The translations under genes and the position numbers were made by a program. The notes beneath the pieces are model-generated. The model made no database searches, was not told the origin of the DNA, and saw only the letters and a list, made by a program, of their open reading frames with translations. Positions 1 through 11,883 of a DNA stretch of 64,000 nt are shown one piece after another. The DNA comes from Daucus carota subsp. sativus (Eukaryota; Streptophyta; Magnoliopsida; Apiales; Apiaceae). The stretch lies in NCBI RefSeq assembly GCF_001625215.2, contig NC_030389.2, forward strand, positions 43,203,454 to 43,267,453. Reading direction: 5' to 3'. Each line of letters starts with the position of its first letter. Within the stretch, counting starts at the first letter, position 1.

Positions 1-249
1 AATTACATATCTTGTATTTCAATTACTTAGCTAAATACTTCATATGAAGGTTGTAAAATATTTGATCTAGGATCCATAAAATTCTCATCTAAATTTTATT
101 GAAGGGTTATATTTCGTATTTTATTTTAAATTTTTTTAAGTGAAATGGAAGTGAAAATAATTTGATCAGAGTATAAATTATTCTAAATCAGACCTTCAGG
201 GGCTTAGAAAGATCATGCTTTAAAAAAAAGGTTAAGGATTCCAATTATA

Positions 250-1023
250 TCTACACATGTATGGAGTGATTATTAACAAATGGTTTTGACAGTGTTGAAG
301 TGTGTGTCCCAAACAGCCAGCAGGGATCAGATTTTGTTGATTTATGTGCTTTGTCGGAGTATTTGGAAGAGACGGAATGATTGGGTATGGAACCATGTCG
401 CTACTTCACCTTTTGGAGTGCATTCACGTGCATGCTGTATGTTTACTGAATGGCAGCGAGCAAGGGAAGATAACTCTGTACATAACACACAACAACACAC
501 TATGGTTCGATTTTGAACGTGGTGTAAGCCACTTGAAGGCTGGGTTAAAATAAACGTAGATGCAGCTTTTGTGCAGGGGACAGACCAGGTATGAGTTGGA
601 TGTGTTATTAGGGATAAAGAAGGTAACTTTCTTTTAGCCAGAAGTACTGTAGTGCGAGCGAGATTTCAGCCGAGAGAAGCAGAAGTTATGAGCCTCAAGG
701 AAGCTTTAACTTGGACGAAATAATGGAGGAGTAGAAAGTGTCTGTTTGAATGTGATGCCAAGCTCCTAGCTAGTTGATGCAGTGAATGGCCGTCGGGGAA
801 ACACCTACTTTCATGCAAATGGTCGAAAATTGTAGGGATATTCTTAAACACTGTGATGAAGTGTTAGTTACTTTTATCTTTAGGTTTGCGAATACGTAGC
901 TCATGAATTAGCACGAGTTGCATATTCTATGTCAGGCTCTATACTGCTCTAGATTTCATCATTTTTTACGATTGATTTTGAGAAGTATTAATGCAAGTGC
1001 GTTTATAAAAAAAAAAAAAAAAA
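250..1023 (+). mobile_element. 5'-truncated LINE remnant, RNase H end with poly(A) tail
   Basis: Only the 3' end of a non-LTR retrotransposon is present. Around 345-400 the translation holds IWKRRNDWVWN, and from about 538 it holds GWVKINVDAAF followed by IRDKEGNFLLARS and REAEVMSLKEALTW. This is the usual plant RNase H-like (RVT_3) C-terminus found after LINE reverse transcriptases. The reading frame changes between the first and second blocks and in-frame stops occur near 594 and 720, so it is decayed. A run of 17 A at 1007-1023 forms the expected tail. No reverse transcriptase or endonuclease part lies inside the window. The domain could be a host RVT_3 gene fragment, but the A-tail favours a LINE. 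Confidence 0.72.
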
Positions 1024-1395
1024 CCTTCTCCAAAACAATATTTCACAAATCTATATGGTATTTGTCTATGGCCAATATATATATATGTAACCATACCCAC
1101 CAAACCCCAACCTAATTTGGTACGTAAAAGCAATGTGAGATTGGGTGATATTTGAATTTAATTTTCAAACATGCATTTAATCAAGTAACTATATTTGCCA
1201 AAATCCAAACCATATACATGTAAAACAAATTATAAATAATTAAAATAATATGATTGCTAGGTGAAAAATTATAAAATTTAAATTTTAAAATAATAGAAGA
1301 AACCTATTATGTCACAATAAAGAAAAGGGGTGGAACAACAAACCAACAATTCTCCACAAGACAAACTAAAATTTGAAATACTCCTTAATCTATAA
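1024..1395. other. Intergenic spacer, AT-rich
   Basis: Apart from the likely 3' UTR of the minus-strand BAH-PHD gene next to it, no coding or repeat structure was seen. Confidence 0.4.
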
Positions 1396-4029
1396 CTATT
1401 TAAAGGCCTTCTCCTTTTTAATATCTTTGTGCATCCTCGGGAACTTGAGATACCTTTCAAAGCGCTTGTCCGCAGCTTGCTCCTAAGTATTATAAAATAT
1501 CAAAAATTGAGTTTATTATATGTATTGTAAATAAACATAACAAAAAAGAGTGGGAAATATCAAATAAAAAAGATAGAACAAGATGTATAAAAGCGCTAAG
1601 TCCAACAAGTCTAACCTGGCTAGGAGAGTTCTTGCAGTTATCACAAAAAATAATGCATGAACTCTTTGCATCAGTGTTGGTACAAGATGGATGGAACCTA
1701 CAAGGAACATTAAAAGCACAATCAACGCAACACGAAAACTTCTATGAAAATTGAAATCACAAGGCGCGCATGCACGTTTAAGGAGATAATAGTTCTTAGT
1801 GAGGAAATCAGCTTATAGTATAAAAATGCCTTACCACACTTCTTATGAAAATATAGAATCTATTCAACATTCAACATCAGTAAATAAAAGAGTTGCATGT
1901 ATGCACCTCAAGATTTCTTTTTCTGAAATACTGGAAATGAAAATAAAGCACATCATTGATACATAAAAGAGCAATTTAATGGATACCATACCTTGATTCG
2001 CATATGTGACAATGGACATACAGATCCGGATTGTAAGGATTCCCGCAAATGCACAGCCTGCAATTAAGATTTAAGAATATGCAAATTAGACACTTTGAAA
2101 GGAGTAATTTTGTAACTAAACACAAATAACAAGTAACTATAGGAGTCGCATATCGCTTACCAATCAGCATCTTTGACATCAATCAATTTTTCCTTATAAA
2201 TATCATACTCAAATCGAGTGTAGTAGTCAGAATCAGAACGCCGACCTTCAAGCTCCATATATTCTTGGAAAGTGTGCACGGTACACTTTCCTAGGATACA
2301 ATCTAGACTTTGAGAATCAAAGTGGTTAGATAGAAACAATTCTTTTTTCCCGTGACAGTCTTTCTTCCACATGTCAGTGTCATAGTCTTTCTTCCACAGT
2401 TCAGTGTCTTGGGGTCTGTAGTACCATCTTATTTTCACTTTTTTAGCCTTAGATTCTACAATCTGAGCAACATATGGTGGATCATCCGGATTAGGGGCCT
2501 TCATAAGCACACAATCTCCATCTACAGAACATCAAAAGTATAGACAACACCATATTCAACAACTCATACAAAAAAGAAAGTGTGATTGTCATCTCCTAAA
2601 CATCTATGTGTGGTAACTCACTAAGGGGTCATGTGTTTTTTTTGTAATGCTTTTTGATGAACTTATATTAATGTAGTCCATTAAGATTGTTTTAAAAGAA
2701 ATCTAAAGTTTAAAAAGTGTATAGTTCATATCATGTTTAATCAAAATATTGTAAATTGTAATGATTTATTCATGTACCATACGGTGAGACGAGGAAGGTG
2801 GAAAGAACAAAGATGAAATAGAAGAACATATCTGTCTAAATAGCAAAGAGATATGTTGAGAAGAAAATTTGTAAATGGACATCCGCTGACAGACAAGCAT
2901 ACAAGTGAGCATCAAGGGTTGAGCCTCAAAATCAATCTCCTTGAGGGAACACTTCATAAGAAATAATGACCTTGAGAATGAGTGTGGAAGGATGGTGGGC
3001 GTTATATAGAGTTTTATTCTATTTTAGTTCTCTTTACTACCTCCTATCCTAATGACTTTATATAAAAAGCTCATAATAATATATAACACAATTATTAAGT
3101 TTTTTAAAAGATATAACATATTTATTAGGCTTTATAGAGAGATATTGTGTATTTTTTATGGAGAAATGTAGATAGCTTCTAGTAAGAGATTGAGCAGGGA
3201 TTCAAAGGATTTCTAAACTCTAAGTTGTAGAGATATTTATTATTTGTGTGATTTCATTGTTTTAGAGATGGGATGATGATAATCCAATATTTATATAGGT
3301 AAGACCATATTTGGTGACTAGTACTAGAACAGACACAATATAAAAGCTAGTAAACTTACATTAGACAAAGTTAACGAAAAATTGAGTTTAACCACAATCA
3401 ATCCCTCAAATGACCATCAATTAGATGACTGTTATATGGTAGAACTTATGAAATAAATAGATGATAATACCAATGAGGGAGAAACGAAATTGATGGAAAA
3501 TAAACAATGAACTACATCCATTAAGTAAATGTTACTCCCTCTGTCACATTCAATTCTATAAATACTTTAGTACTCGTGTAAAGTATATTTTTTATAATTT
3601 CTTTTTAAGATTTACTTCTTCCGGATAAAAATTAAATATTAAATTTTTATTCAAAATTTTAAAAATAAGTTATAGAGCTATAAGTTATAGTCTTATAGAA
3701 GCATTAAAGTACGTGCCGCGTCCACCAATGTATACAACTGAGAGGGACGGTGAGAGTATTAAACAAATGATGCCTCCCAGGCATCGTTTATTTAATACTC
3801 CCTCCGCCTCCTGAGTTTTATACATTTATTATATCATAACATGAGCAACACAAATAATAACATCATAATTAAAACTACATAAATACATAGAGTTATTACC
3901 ATTATAATGAGGACTATTATGTTTGCGTAGCTTCGATGGTGCAAGGGAGTTGATGGAGTCATGTGACGAGATTCTTTTCTTACCCTTGGGATCCCTCACA
4001 CCTTGTACATCTTTTCTTGTGCTGCTCAT
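1396..4029 (-). CDS. BAH-PHD domain histone reader, EBS/SHL-like
   Basis: Five exons in phase: 4029-3900, 2521-2161, 2057-1992, 1697-1616 and 1482-1396, giving 241 aa. EBS and SHL of Arabidopsis have similar lengths. Exon 2 is a BAH domain (GDCVLMKAPN, IRWYYRP, KKELFLSNHFD, GKCTVHTF). Exons 2-4 give a PHD finger starting LCICGNPYNPDLYVHC with all eight zinc ligands (C4HC3). In Arabidopsis EBS and SHL bind H3K27me3 through BAH and H3K4me through PHD to control flowering, so a nuclear chromatin role is inferred. Oddities: the PHD cage tryptophan of the WFHP motif is arginine here (SRFHPSC), the loop before the last cysteine pair is short, and the BAH domain carries an in-frame 9-residue tandem duplication (2357-2410). 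The first exon (43 codons, basic) is the least certain; another short exon may lie in the 1.4-kb first intron. Confidence 0.72.
2357..2410 (-). repeat. 27-bp tandem duplication inside the BAH exon
   Basis: Two adjacent 27-bp units, 2357-2383 and 2384-2410, differ at only a few bases. They encode DTELWKKDY and DTDMWKKDC. Relatives have a single 9-residue segment here, between RWYYRP and HGAKE, so one unit is extra. The reading frame is kept. Confidence 0.8.
3533..3758. mobile_element. Stowaway-like MITE in intron 1 of the BAH-PHD gene
   Basis: TA flanks both ends. The left end starts CTCCCTCTGTCAC and the right end is the inverse (GAGGGACGGTGAGAG). The body is AT-rich and shares its internal text with the elements at 28686-28936 and 58579-58775, which indicates one subfamily. 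A second CTCCCTCCG terminus without a clear partner starts at about 3798. Confidence 0.75.
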
Positions 4030-4155
4030 AACTGTGAAATATCAAAAGTAAAGTTTAGCCAGATCTGTTGCAATTAGAAATCAAAAACGAAAACTCTGTA
4101 TAAATTCGAAAACTAAAATTGGAATCAATTGCAGGAAACATACGAGTACTTACTA

Positions 4156-4403
4156 ATTATTAGTTCAAACTAATTACCCGATTATACATGGACACACACC
4201 ACTTTACCTTTAGATATCTACAACGGAGAAAACAGAATCTTGGGAGAAAGAGGATATAATTGGGGGGTGGGGGGTGTTATGATACCAGTGTATATGCATA
4301 TTATTAGTTCAATCTAATTACTCGATTATACATGGACACGCACCACTTTACCTTAAATACACCGGAGTGAGACTACTGGATCGTGAGAGAAAGAGGAAAT
4401 ATT
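4156..4403. repeat. About 143-bp tandem duplication upstream of the BAH-PHD gene
   Basis: The block starting near 4156 (TTAGTTCAAACTAATTACCC, then GATTATACATGGACAC, CACCACTTTACCTT, GAGAAAGAGGA) recurs near 4299 with small changes. It lies 130-370 bp upstream of the start codon on the minus strand, so it doubles part of the likely promoter or 5' UTR. Confidence 0.75.
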
Positions 4404-4592
4404 AGGGCCGTAACACTGTATGCAAGCTTATCCTCATTCTAAGACTGTATCATTGATAGTCACAAGTGCTAAACAATGATTATAATTAGTTCCCCCCACC
4501 AACAAGTTTATCCAAAGGTCATGACAAGCAAAAGAATCAAACATTTCTAATGCTAATTGTTGAAGAGACTAAAATTATATAGTCTTGTACTC

Positions 4593-4660
4593 ATGAGGCG
4601 ATAATATCTATGGGGCGATAAGATCTATGAGGCGACAATATCTATGAGGCGATAAGATCT
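4593..4660. repeat. 4 x 17-bp tandem repeat
   Basis: Four adjacent 17-bp units of the form ATGAGGCGATAAKATCT at 4593, 4610, 4627 and 4644, with one or two differences per unit. Confidence 0.85.
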
Positions 4661-5100
4661 AGGAATATTTGTCGGTGTGCATCTACAGGAGATAAAGGTT
4701 CCCAATGGCTATGGAAATGTCTGTGTGCGTCTACACGAGATGCAGATGCATCTGTGTTTGTGGGAGCAATATGAAGTGTCCAAGAATCTGTAAAAGAAAA
4801 TTTTATTCATCTTTTCATTCACTTTTAACTCATGTGGTTAGTTTGAATTGACAAAAGTACACAAATTGAGCAAAATTTATTTTTTATCAAAAATGTTTCA
4901 TAATGAACATATTCTTTATTGTATTTAATTTTTAGCAAAAATGTTTCATAATTTACATACTTATACCTCTTTTGGACATTTAAAATTTGGATTCTCGTTT
5001 AATGTCTCTAGCACGTTCTTTTCGCATTGCTCTTTCATTTCCTTATAAAAAAAATTGCATTTTGCTAGAGGTTTTAGTCCTTACCTATGTGATATTGTTA
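4661..5100. other. Intergenic spacer
   Basis: AT-rich with short internal repetition (ATTTTTAGCAAAAATGTTTCATAAT-like text occurs twice near 4890 and 4935). No coding signal was seen. Confidence 0.3.
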
Positions 5101-5139
5101 TGTGTGTGCATCATTGTTTTTATATGCAAAACTGGAGAT

Positions 5140-5475
5140 TTCTAGACACTTCTTTAGGGACCGATTCACTCAACTCTCTTCTTATGTGACATCATTTTGT
5201 GTATGTATTTATATCGAAAATCTCAAGAGCTCCAGAAGCTTCTTTCTCCATAAAATTCTAGATACTTTTATGAGGCCGATTCACTCAACTCCTCTCATGT
5301 GATGACATCATTTTTTATATGTGCTAGTACTGTATTTAATATTTATATCAAAAATCTCAAAAGCTCTAGACACTTCCTTTTCCCCAGAATTCTAGACACT
5401 TCTTTAGCGACCGATTCACTCGACTCTTCTTATATGACATCATTTTGAGTATGTGCTAGTACTATATATATCAAA
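5140..5475. repeat. Three imperfect tandem units of about 115-135 bp
   Basis: CGATTCACTC(A/G)ACTC followed by a TATGTGACATCATTTT-like block occurs at 5161, 5277 and 5411. Each is preceded by a CTAGACACTTC-like block and followed by TATGTGCTAGTACT-like text in the later units. Confidence 0.7.
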
Positions 5476-5661
5476 AATCACATGAGCTCTAGACAACCCC
5501 AAACACTTCCTCCCAATTCACTAGATTCTTTATATGCCCTTGTATATAATCATATGTATGCGTGTTATGGACTTATGGTGCTCTTTACCATACAATTTCT
5601 CCGGAGCGGATTATATCTTACAAAATCCAAAGAAGATGGACAGGATAGGTAGATTTCATGC

Positions 5662-5832
5662 ATGGGTAAATATCATTGTATATCATCCTTTGTTCCAGAT
5701 CAAGAGCCCAATAACACTATTGTAAGTACCGTAACCAATCTTCAAAGAGAAATGAAGAGGTTCAGACAAGAAAGCACATTACATCAGTTACTTGAGAAAT
5801 TTCAGATGGAATATCCTGATATTCCCGAGTAA
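5662..5832 (+). CDS. Small ORF or terminal exon, not recognised
   Basis: An open frame from ATG 5662 to TAA 5830 gives 56 aa. The middle reads like a short charged helix (NLQREMKRFRQESTLHQLLE) and the end is MEYPDIPE. TTGTTCCAG at 5689-5697 could instead be a splice acceptor, making this the last exon of a gene whose upstream part I could not find. No family was recognised, and chance is a real alternative. Confidence 0.2.
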   Translation: MGKYHCISSFVPDQEPNNTIVSTVTNLQREMKRFRQESTLHQLLEKFQMEYPDIPE

Positions 5833-5839
5833 CTAATTT

Positions 5840-7945
5840 GATGTGTCGTATTGGATTTAACCTCTTGATTATTCTTTTTTTATTGGCAAAAGTACTTCAT
5901 AGTAATGTTTATCGGGTCTTGATATGGAACAAGGGGTGATACAATGACTTGCATATGGCACTGAGGGTGATATATAGTAATATCACCTACAAATCACTGG
6001 TCAGTGTGTCCTCAATTATGTCCGAAAAGAGATGTCCAGACGGACACTAATCACACTGCTGCAGTCAGTTCTTATAATGATTTTCTTCTAATCTTTGTAA
6101 AATATATGACTATGGACATGTATTTGCATGTTAGTATATTGATAATATTGTGGTAGTTTTGTTTCTTTTGATGTGTATCCACTACACATATTCTTTGATT
6201 ACAGTATTAATGGTTATAGAAATAACTTTTTTGAATAGTTTGGACATGGATGAATGACAAAAAAAAAACGATCTAATCGCTACATATAAGGTTTGGCGAC
6301 TGTTTTACATAAACATTAATAATTTTGTAAGGAAGACATGTTGCACCGCAAATGTTTATATGAATTTTTATAGGGTTAAATATCAACTATGTGACAAACT
6401 GTGTCCAAAAAACTGAAGCAGATCACTCATTGCAAATTTAACGGACTACGTCCAAAAAACTCAAATAGATCACCTTAATTTAAGCATTCTGTTCAATTCG
6501 AAAGCCGTTGATGATTAGTTTGAGTTGAGTGATCTATTTGAATTTTTTGGACTTATTCAGCCACCTACCAGATATTAACCACATCCGAATCTGACATGCA
6601 TATTAATTAATTAATATTACTCGATTGATTAAGATTCTGGATACGGATATAGGCATATTCCCGTATTCGATAATATTCGAATCCGAAATGAAATATATAT
6701 GATATTTAAATAATATATGTGTTTATTATAGTGTGTTTATTATAATGTGTGTATTTATATATAAATTCATAAAATAAAATATTTATATAAATTTTATATA
6801 ATTGTAAGATATTATAGACATATATCAAAATATTTTTTGAGTTAAATATTATAAAGATAACAAATTTATATCGAAATATAAGTAAAAATTAATTTTTGAA
6901 TAGATATAAATCATCTTTATTAACTTTAATTTTTAAAATCATTTTTTGATCTTTGCTATTTTTTTAATTTTCAAAATATTTTAATATAAAAATAAAAATC
7001 TATTTAAAATCAGATTCAGATCCGGATAGTATTCGTATCTAGATACTATATCCGGATACGGATATGAATTTTCGGATCCGAATCAACATACATACATATT
7101 AATATCAAGACTTAATTACTAAAAAAACTATACAAGTATCATGTTTTTTTTCAATTTAACCATAATAGTATATTTATTGCCGGATAATGCAAGTAACTTC
7201 AAAAAATTATATTTAAAAAACCCAATCTCACTAATCCATAACCATAGTTAATTTAAAATTGAGATGTATTGTCGAGTTATAAATTAATTAGTATATAAAT
7301 TTTATTAATTTTTTACTATCGAATTAAAATGTCAAAATCCTAATTCATATTTTACACAAATATAGAGCGAATCATAATTTATGTTTGAAGGACAATGTTA
7401 GCATGATTTTTATGAAACACCTATAACCTATTGGCTACATGTGTATGATTGTATCGATAATTTTTCAAGTGATTTATGATATTTGTATCGAATTTATAAA
7501 TTTATTCGAACTCTTGATCGCTCTTTTGATCATTGTTACTAATTTTGTCGATATATCACTGCAACATGGATATAATAATTGTGTTTTGTTCGGATACAAC
7601 CTACACAAGCATATATAATATATATTGGTATTTTGAGATTTCTGAGTGGTTTTTAGATGATTTTTATAAATATTATAATTATTCTTTATGCATTTTGTTA
7701 GTAATTTGTTTGGACAATAAAACTTTATTGAACTAATATTCATCTAAAAAAACAAACAATTTATATGCAATAATTTTCGATAATAAATATAACTCTTCAA
7801 CAATATTAATATATATATATATATATATGTAATTTTTAAAATAAGATTAAATTCTTACTAATCAAAATAAAATGTAAACTAAATTAAATTAATTATTTAT
7901 CCTATAATAATTTAAATTTATATTATGACGAATCCTGATAATTCA
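5840..7945. other. Long AT-rich intergenic region with TE debris
   Basis: Holds a small inverted repeat (6448-6474 against 6527-6552; GTCCAAAAAACTCAAATAG and its inverse). From 6640 to 7085 it has repeated CGGATA/GGATCCGAATC motifs at both ends of a very AT-rich core, which looks like a decayed non-autonomous transposon. There is a (TA)n run near 7808. No coding sequence was recognised. Confidence 0.45.
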
Positions 7946-7956
7946 AATAAAAACTG

Positions 7957-8157
7957 CCCGCAAGGATTGCTTCAGCGGGAAACTTGTATCTTCTTGGTCA
8001 CAGTTTCGACTTCCGATGGGAGCACAATTTTTGATTATGCCTCCTGGACCAGAGCATGTCGCTAAAGTGGTTCACGTAGTTTGCAGGCTATTACGTGAGC
8101 TCGTGGGTTTACCCGTGCATACCCGAAGGGTAGCGGCCACGGGTTCCTACGTAAAAA
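7957..8157 (+). mobile_element. tRNA-derived SINE (family 1), near full length
   Basis: About 200 bp with a pol III-like head (CTTCAGCGGGAAACTTGTA as degenerate A box, CAGTTTCGACTT as B box), a unique body ending CCCGAAGGGTAGCGGCCACG, and an A-run tail. AAAAACTG at 7949-7956 recurs at 8158-8165 as a candidate target duplication, although the A-rich tail makes the exact edge unclear. A 3' fragment of the same family is at 59375-59459. Confidence 0.72.
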
Positions 8158-8161
8158 AAAA

Positions 8162-8404
8162 ACTGATTGTTTGGTGTGTACAATGGATTATGTAAATATT
8201 TACAATAAAATTATAAAAGAATGATATTTTAGTAATGTTGCGTAGGACATCCATTTAACCATGGTTAGAAATATTTTTAAACTGGGTTCTCTCAAATACG
8301 TTTTCTATTAGTTAGTTGCATTTTTCTGCAACAAAATTAGATTTTTGGTTATAATGAAAAAATCACAATAGTTTAATAATTTTTTCGGTAATTAAATCTA
8401 TGAG
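8162..8404. other. Spacer, nothing recognised
   Basis: AT-rich, with no coding or repeat feature beyond simple runs. Confidence 0.3.
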
Positions 8405-9117
8405 TTAGGCTCTATGGAGACCAATAATTTTGGAGTACTTGGAGACCTTATCCAACACCCTTAGATTAAAATACTAGTGAACGGTAGATACGCTGGACAA
8501 GTGGATATAATATTTAATTTAAAGATAAACAGTATTGATAAAGAATCACAATCCCTTATTATACTGCATTAATTTGACATTTACAAGTCAAAGGTTTCCT
8601 AAAATATCTCCCCTAAATCAAAAAAAGGATCTCTGAAGATGAACAACAGTGAGCAGCGGTGAGGAACAATTATGAGGAACAATTATTAGTGGTGAAGAAC
8701 AATTGCAAGACTTATAGACCACGGGTGCAGAACAATTTACGGTTTGGCTGATAAACAACGATGATCGATGTTCACGTGGGTATACCAATTGTAGATGTAA
8801 GAACAGGATAAAAAGAATACATATTAAACCATATCAAGTTGAAGACATTTTAAATTACTAAATATAATCACAATGCACAGGACAATATTGATCCAAGTTG
8901 AATCTAGTCGATTGCAAGATGTTATGGATAATATTAGTGCAGAGAACAAAGGATATTTGATTGGGCTGAACATTGGCGAAGAAATAATGCAAGGAATAAT
9001 TAAGTTTTAATTATAAAATTGAAAAATTTCAGCCATCAAATTATAATATATTGGAGGGTCAAGATTTAGGACTCCAATACTCCAACAAAATATGGTCTCC
9101 ACAGAATTTTAGCCTAA
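8405..9117. mobile_element. Non-autonomous TIR element, about 710 bp
   Basis: The left end (TTAGGCTCTATGGAGACC, then GGAGTACTTGGAGACC) and the inverse of the right end (TTAGGCTAAAATTCTGTGGAGACC, in two parts, then GTTGGAGTATTGGAG) match imperfectly over about 45 bp. The core has no coding capacity. The target duplication is unclear, so superfamily (PIF/Harbinger-like or Mutator-like) is undecided. Confidence 0.6.
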
Positions 9118-9432
9118 TTATACTTTAATAAAAGTTTAACTATATATTTTATACACAAGTGGTTGGGTAAGGGACCAAAACAACTACTTTATTCTTCTTC
9201 ATTTCATTGCCATCGCTCAGTTCGAACTTCGAATTATTCTAGTTTACTATCATAAATCCCTCTTTATCCTTTTATTATCATCATAAAATGCAATTGAGTA
9301 CCGTCTAAAATTACAGAATAATCCCAACTTATTTGACAGGGTTTTCAACATGAAAAGATTCTTCGTTAAAATAAAATATAACATGAAACATGAATTATAC
9401 GAATTTGTTAAGAACTTTCTCTTCAGCTAAGT

Positions 9433-10633
9433 GCTCGTTTGGTTGAAGATGAAAAATTCTTTCCATTAATATAATTTCAGTTTAGTATAAAAATTATAAT
9501 AAACAGGAAGTTGATATTTGTATTTGGTTGGTATATAGTTTTTTAAATTCTTATGGGAAGTAACCAAGAGGGAGGTGAGTACGTAACTTATCATGTTTAG
9601 TGGGTATTGATCACCCTCGTGAAAGTTGAACTTCCTTTTTTTTTGAGTAAATTTCAGGGGTGTGGCTACATTTTACACCGATTCACGAATATGTGGCTGA
9701 ATTTTAAAATTCGCAAAAATGTGGCTGAAGTTCAACTCCGCCTTTCAAAATCTTGGCTGCCGTTAAGTCCGTTAGATTTCTGCCGTTAACTCATTTAAAA
9801 AACAAAAATTGAAATGGGTAGTTACGTAAAAACACAAAATAAGCCAAATTAGGAATTCTCTTCCCTTTCCCAGCCTACTTCTCTCTTTCTCGCTGTCGGC
9901 TGCCGGAATGGAACTCGCTGCCGGAATGGAACTCTCTGCCCAGATATGTACACACGAGATCTCCCCCAGTCTTCCCCCAACTTGCTACCCCTTCCTACTC
10001 CCTCATCTTTCTTGTCTCATCACCACCATCGGCGGCGACTTCGCCGCCTACACACACCATTCACCCAATGTCTCCACAATACAAATCATACATTAAGAAC
10101 TCCTCTTTCCACCGACCCTTTTATACCCAATTAGTCCACAAAATATACCCATCTCACCTCTCTGTTCTTGGTGATTTTTTTATCGCAACAGACGCCACAA
10201 AAGAGACAGAGCGGGGAGTTTCTTTCAGGTATAATAGTTGAAATTTATGATGAATATGAGCTGAAGTCTGTGTGTGAGAGCTCTTATGCGTGTGATTATG
10301 AAATGAAGGAGAGAGAAATATGTGAAAGTTAGAGTTTTGTTTTACAGAAAAAGAAGTTTTGAATTTTTTTAAAAAAAATTCCAATTATACCCTCTCTTCC
10401 GTTACTCCCGTTAGGCTCTATTTAACGGCAGCCAAAATTTTGAAACGCTAAGTCGAACTTCAACCACATTTCTGCGAATTTCAAAATTCAGCCACATTTT
10501 CGCGAATCGGTGTAAAATGTAGCCACACCCCTGAAATTTACTCTTTTTTTTTTATTCAAACAAACAATTTCAATTTTAAGTATTTTCTGAAAATTTTAAC
10601 TTCTTAAATATTTACATGTCAACCAAACGACTT
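9433..10633. mobile_element. hAT-like MITE split by a MULE insertion
   Basis: GTTTGGTTGA-type ends face inward at 9434 and 10621-10633 (the inverse reads AGTCGTTTGGTTGA). With the inner element (9645-10543) removed, the host element would be about 300 bp. The ends are short and common in plants, so this is an inference. Confidence 0.45.
9645..10543. mobile_element. Mutator-like long-TIR non-autonomous element
   Basis: Terminal inverted repeats of about 130 bp start GAGTAAATTTCAGGGGTGTG on the left and are matched by the inverse on the right, with high identity by eye. They carry the motifs GGCTACATTTTACACCGATTC (split) and GTGGCTGAA. Both sides are flanked by runs of T (9 on the left, 10 on the right), which fits a 9-bp duplication on a T-tract. 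The core is pyrimidine-rich and codes for nothing recognised. Confidence 0.8.
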
Positions 10634-11426
10634 CTAAAATTTTAGTTTATCATGTGCAAAGTAATTAATTCTCATCTCAATTTGAATCTAAAACAATATT
10701 ATTAAATCACCACTACTCTATCAAAGACAAATATATTCAAATTTATAAAATTAGATATTATAATCATAACATACATATAAATATATAATTCATATTATAT
10801 GTTATTAGGACAATTCGGTCTATCACGAAATTATTTTTAAAATCAAAACAAATCGAATTTTGTTTTGATTTATTCCATCTCAGTTTAATTTTACCGTTCC
10901 GGTTAGATTTTGACAGATCTCGTAAAACCCTATTAAAATTAAAATTGGTTTATAAAAATTGTTACTCCCTGTATTAAGGAAAAAAATTGACTGCCAACAT
11001 CCAAACACGTACAAGACAGAGCCCGAAGTCCACCAAGCAAAGACAGCTTTCTCGTACACACCCACCCCCATTCCCATATCAGAACCTCCACGTACCAGTT
11101 AGATCTCTCTCTTTTCATCTCTTTAAGTTTCATTGTTATTATGTTTTTATATTGTTTGATGACTTGACTCAACCAAATACTTATACTGTTTGCACTCGTT
11201 AGGGTAACTTTTGCTTTTTTGATATGATCATAGTCTAAACTTATATTAGGGTGTCTTTTACCTGTTTGTAAAAAAACAGAGATTTTTCGCTCACTAGCCA
11301 CACCACGCGTTCGATTCTTGGGTGCTTGGAGATTCTTGTTAATGATTAGTTGAATACTGTATAACTTAACTACTGTGATGATTGTGTTATTAAATAATTA
11401 TATTGTATATTGTTAAGGATATTAAC
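10634..11426. other. Upstream region of the RPC6 gene
   Basis: Contains a pyrimidine-rich, CCACC-containing stretch at about 11030-11110 that could be the untranslated first exon of the next gene. No coding sequence was recognised. Confidence 0.3.
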
Positions 11427-11883
11427 GGGGTGTATTCGATTGGGATTTTAATGGATTGTTTTTAGTCTGTGGATTTTAATAGATTGTATGTGATTTTGAT
11501 TTTGTGCGGATTATTGATAAAATGTCGCAGAGTTGATAGGATTTAAGCACAATGCTTCAAAATCCCATTGATTTTGGCAGGATTTCAAAAAACTTAAAAT
11601 ACACTGAAGAATGCCACAAAATCCATCATTTTATGAAATCCAAAAAAATCCATCAGCATTTGAATACCATCAGATTTTAATGGATTTGAAACAATCCCAA
11701 TTTAATACCATCAGATTTTTTTATTAAAAAAATCCCAATTGAATACCACCAGATTTTGTAGCATAATTTAAAATCCCAATTGAATACCTCAAGATTTTAA
11801 TGGATTTCAAACAATCCCAATCGAATACCCTCGGATTTCATGAACGCAAAAAAATGCTTTAAAATCTCAATCCAATACACCCC
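11427..11883. mobile_element. hAT-like MITE with GGGGTGTATTCGATTGGGAT ends
   Basis: The left end GGGGTGTATTCGATTGGGAT is matched by the inverse of the right end (GGGGTGTATTGGATTGAGAT). The interior has several imperfect repeats of CAATCCCAATTTAATACC and CAGATTTTAATGGATT. It lies within 300 bp of the RPC6 coding exon, probably in its promoter or 5' intron. Confidence 0.7.

Noticed and set aside
4593-4660. Regular 17-bp units considered as a CRISPR-like array
   Set aside because: No spacers: units are directly adjacent, and the host is a plant nuclear genome.
10939-11301. 120-aa minus-strand frame next to RPC6
   Set aside because: No family recognised and it overlaps the probable leader of RPC6; likely chance.
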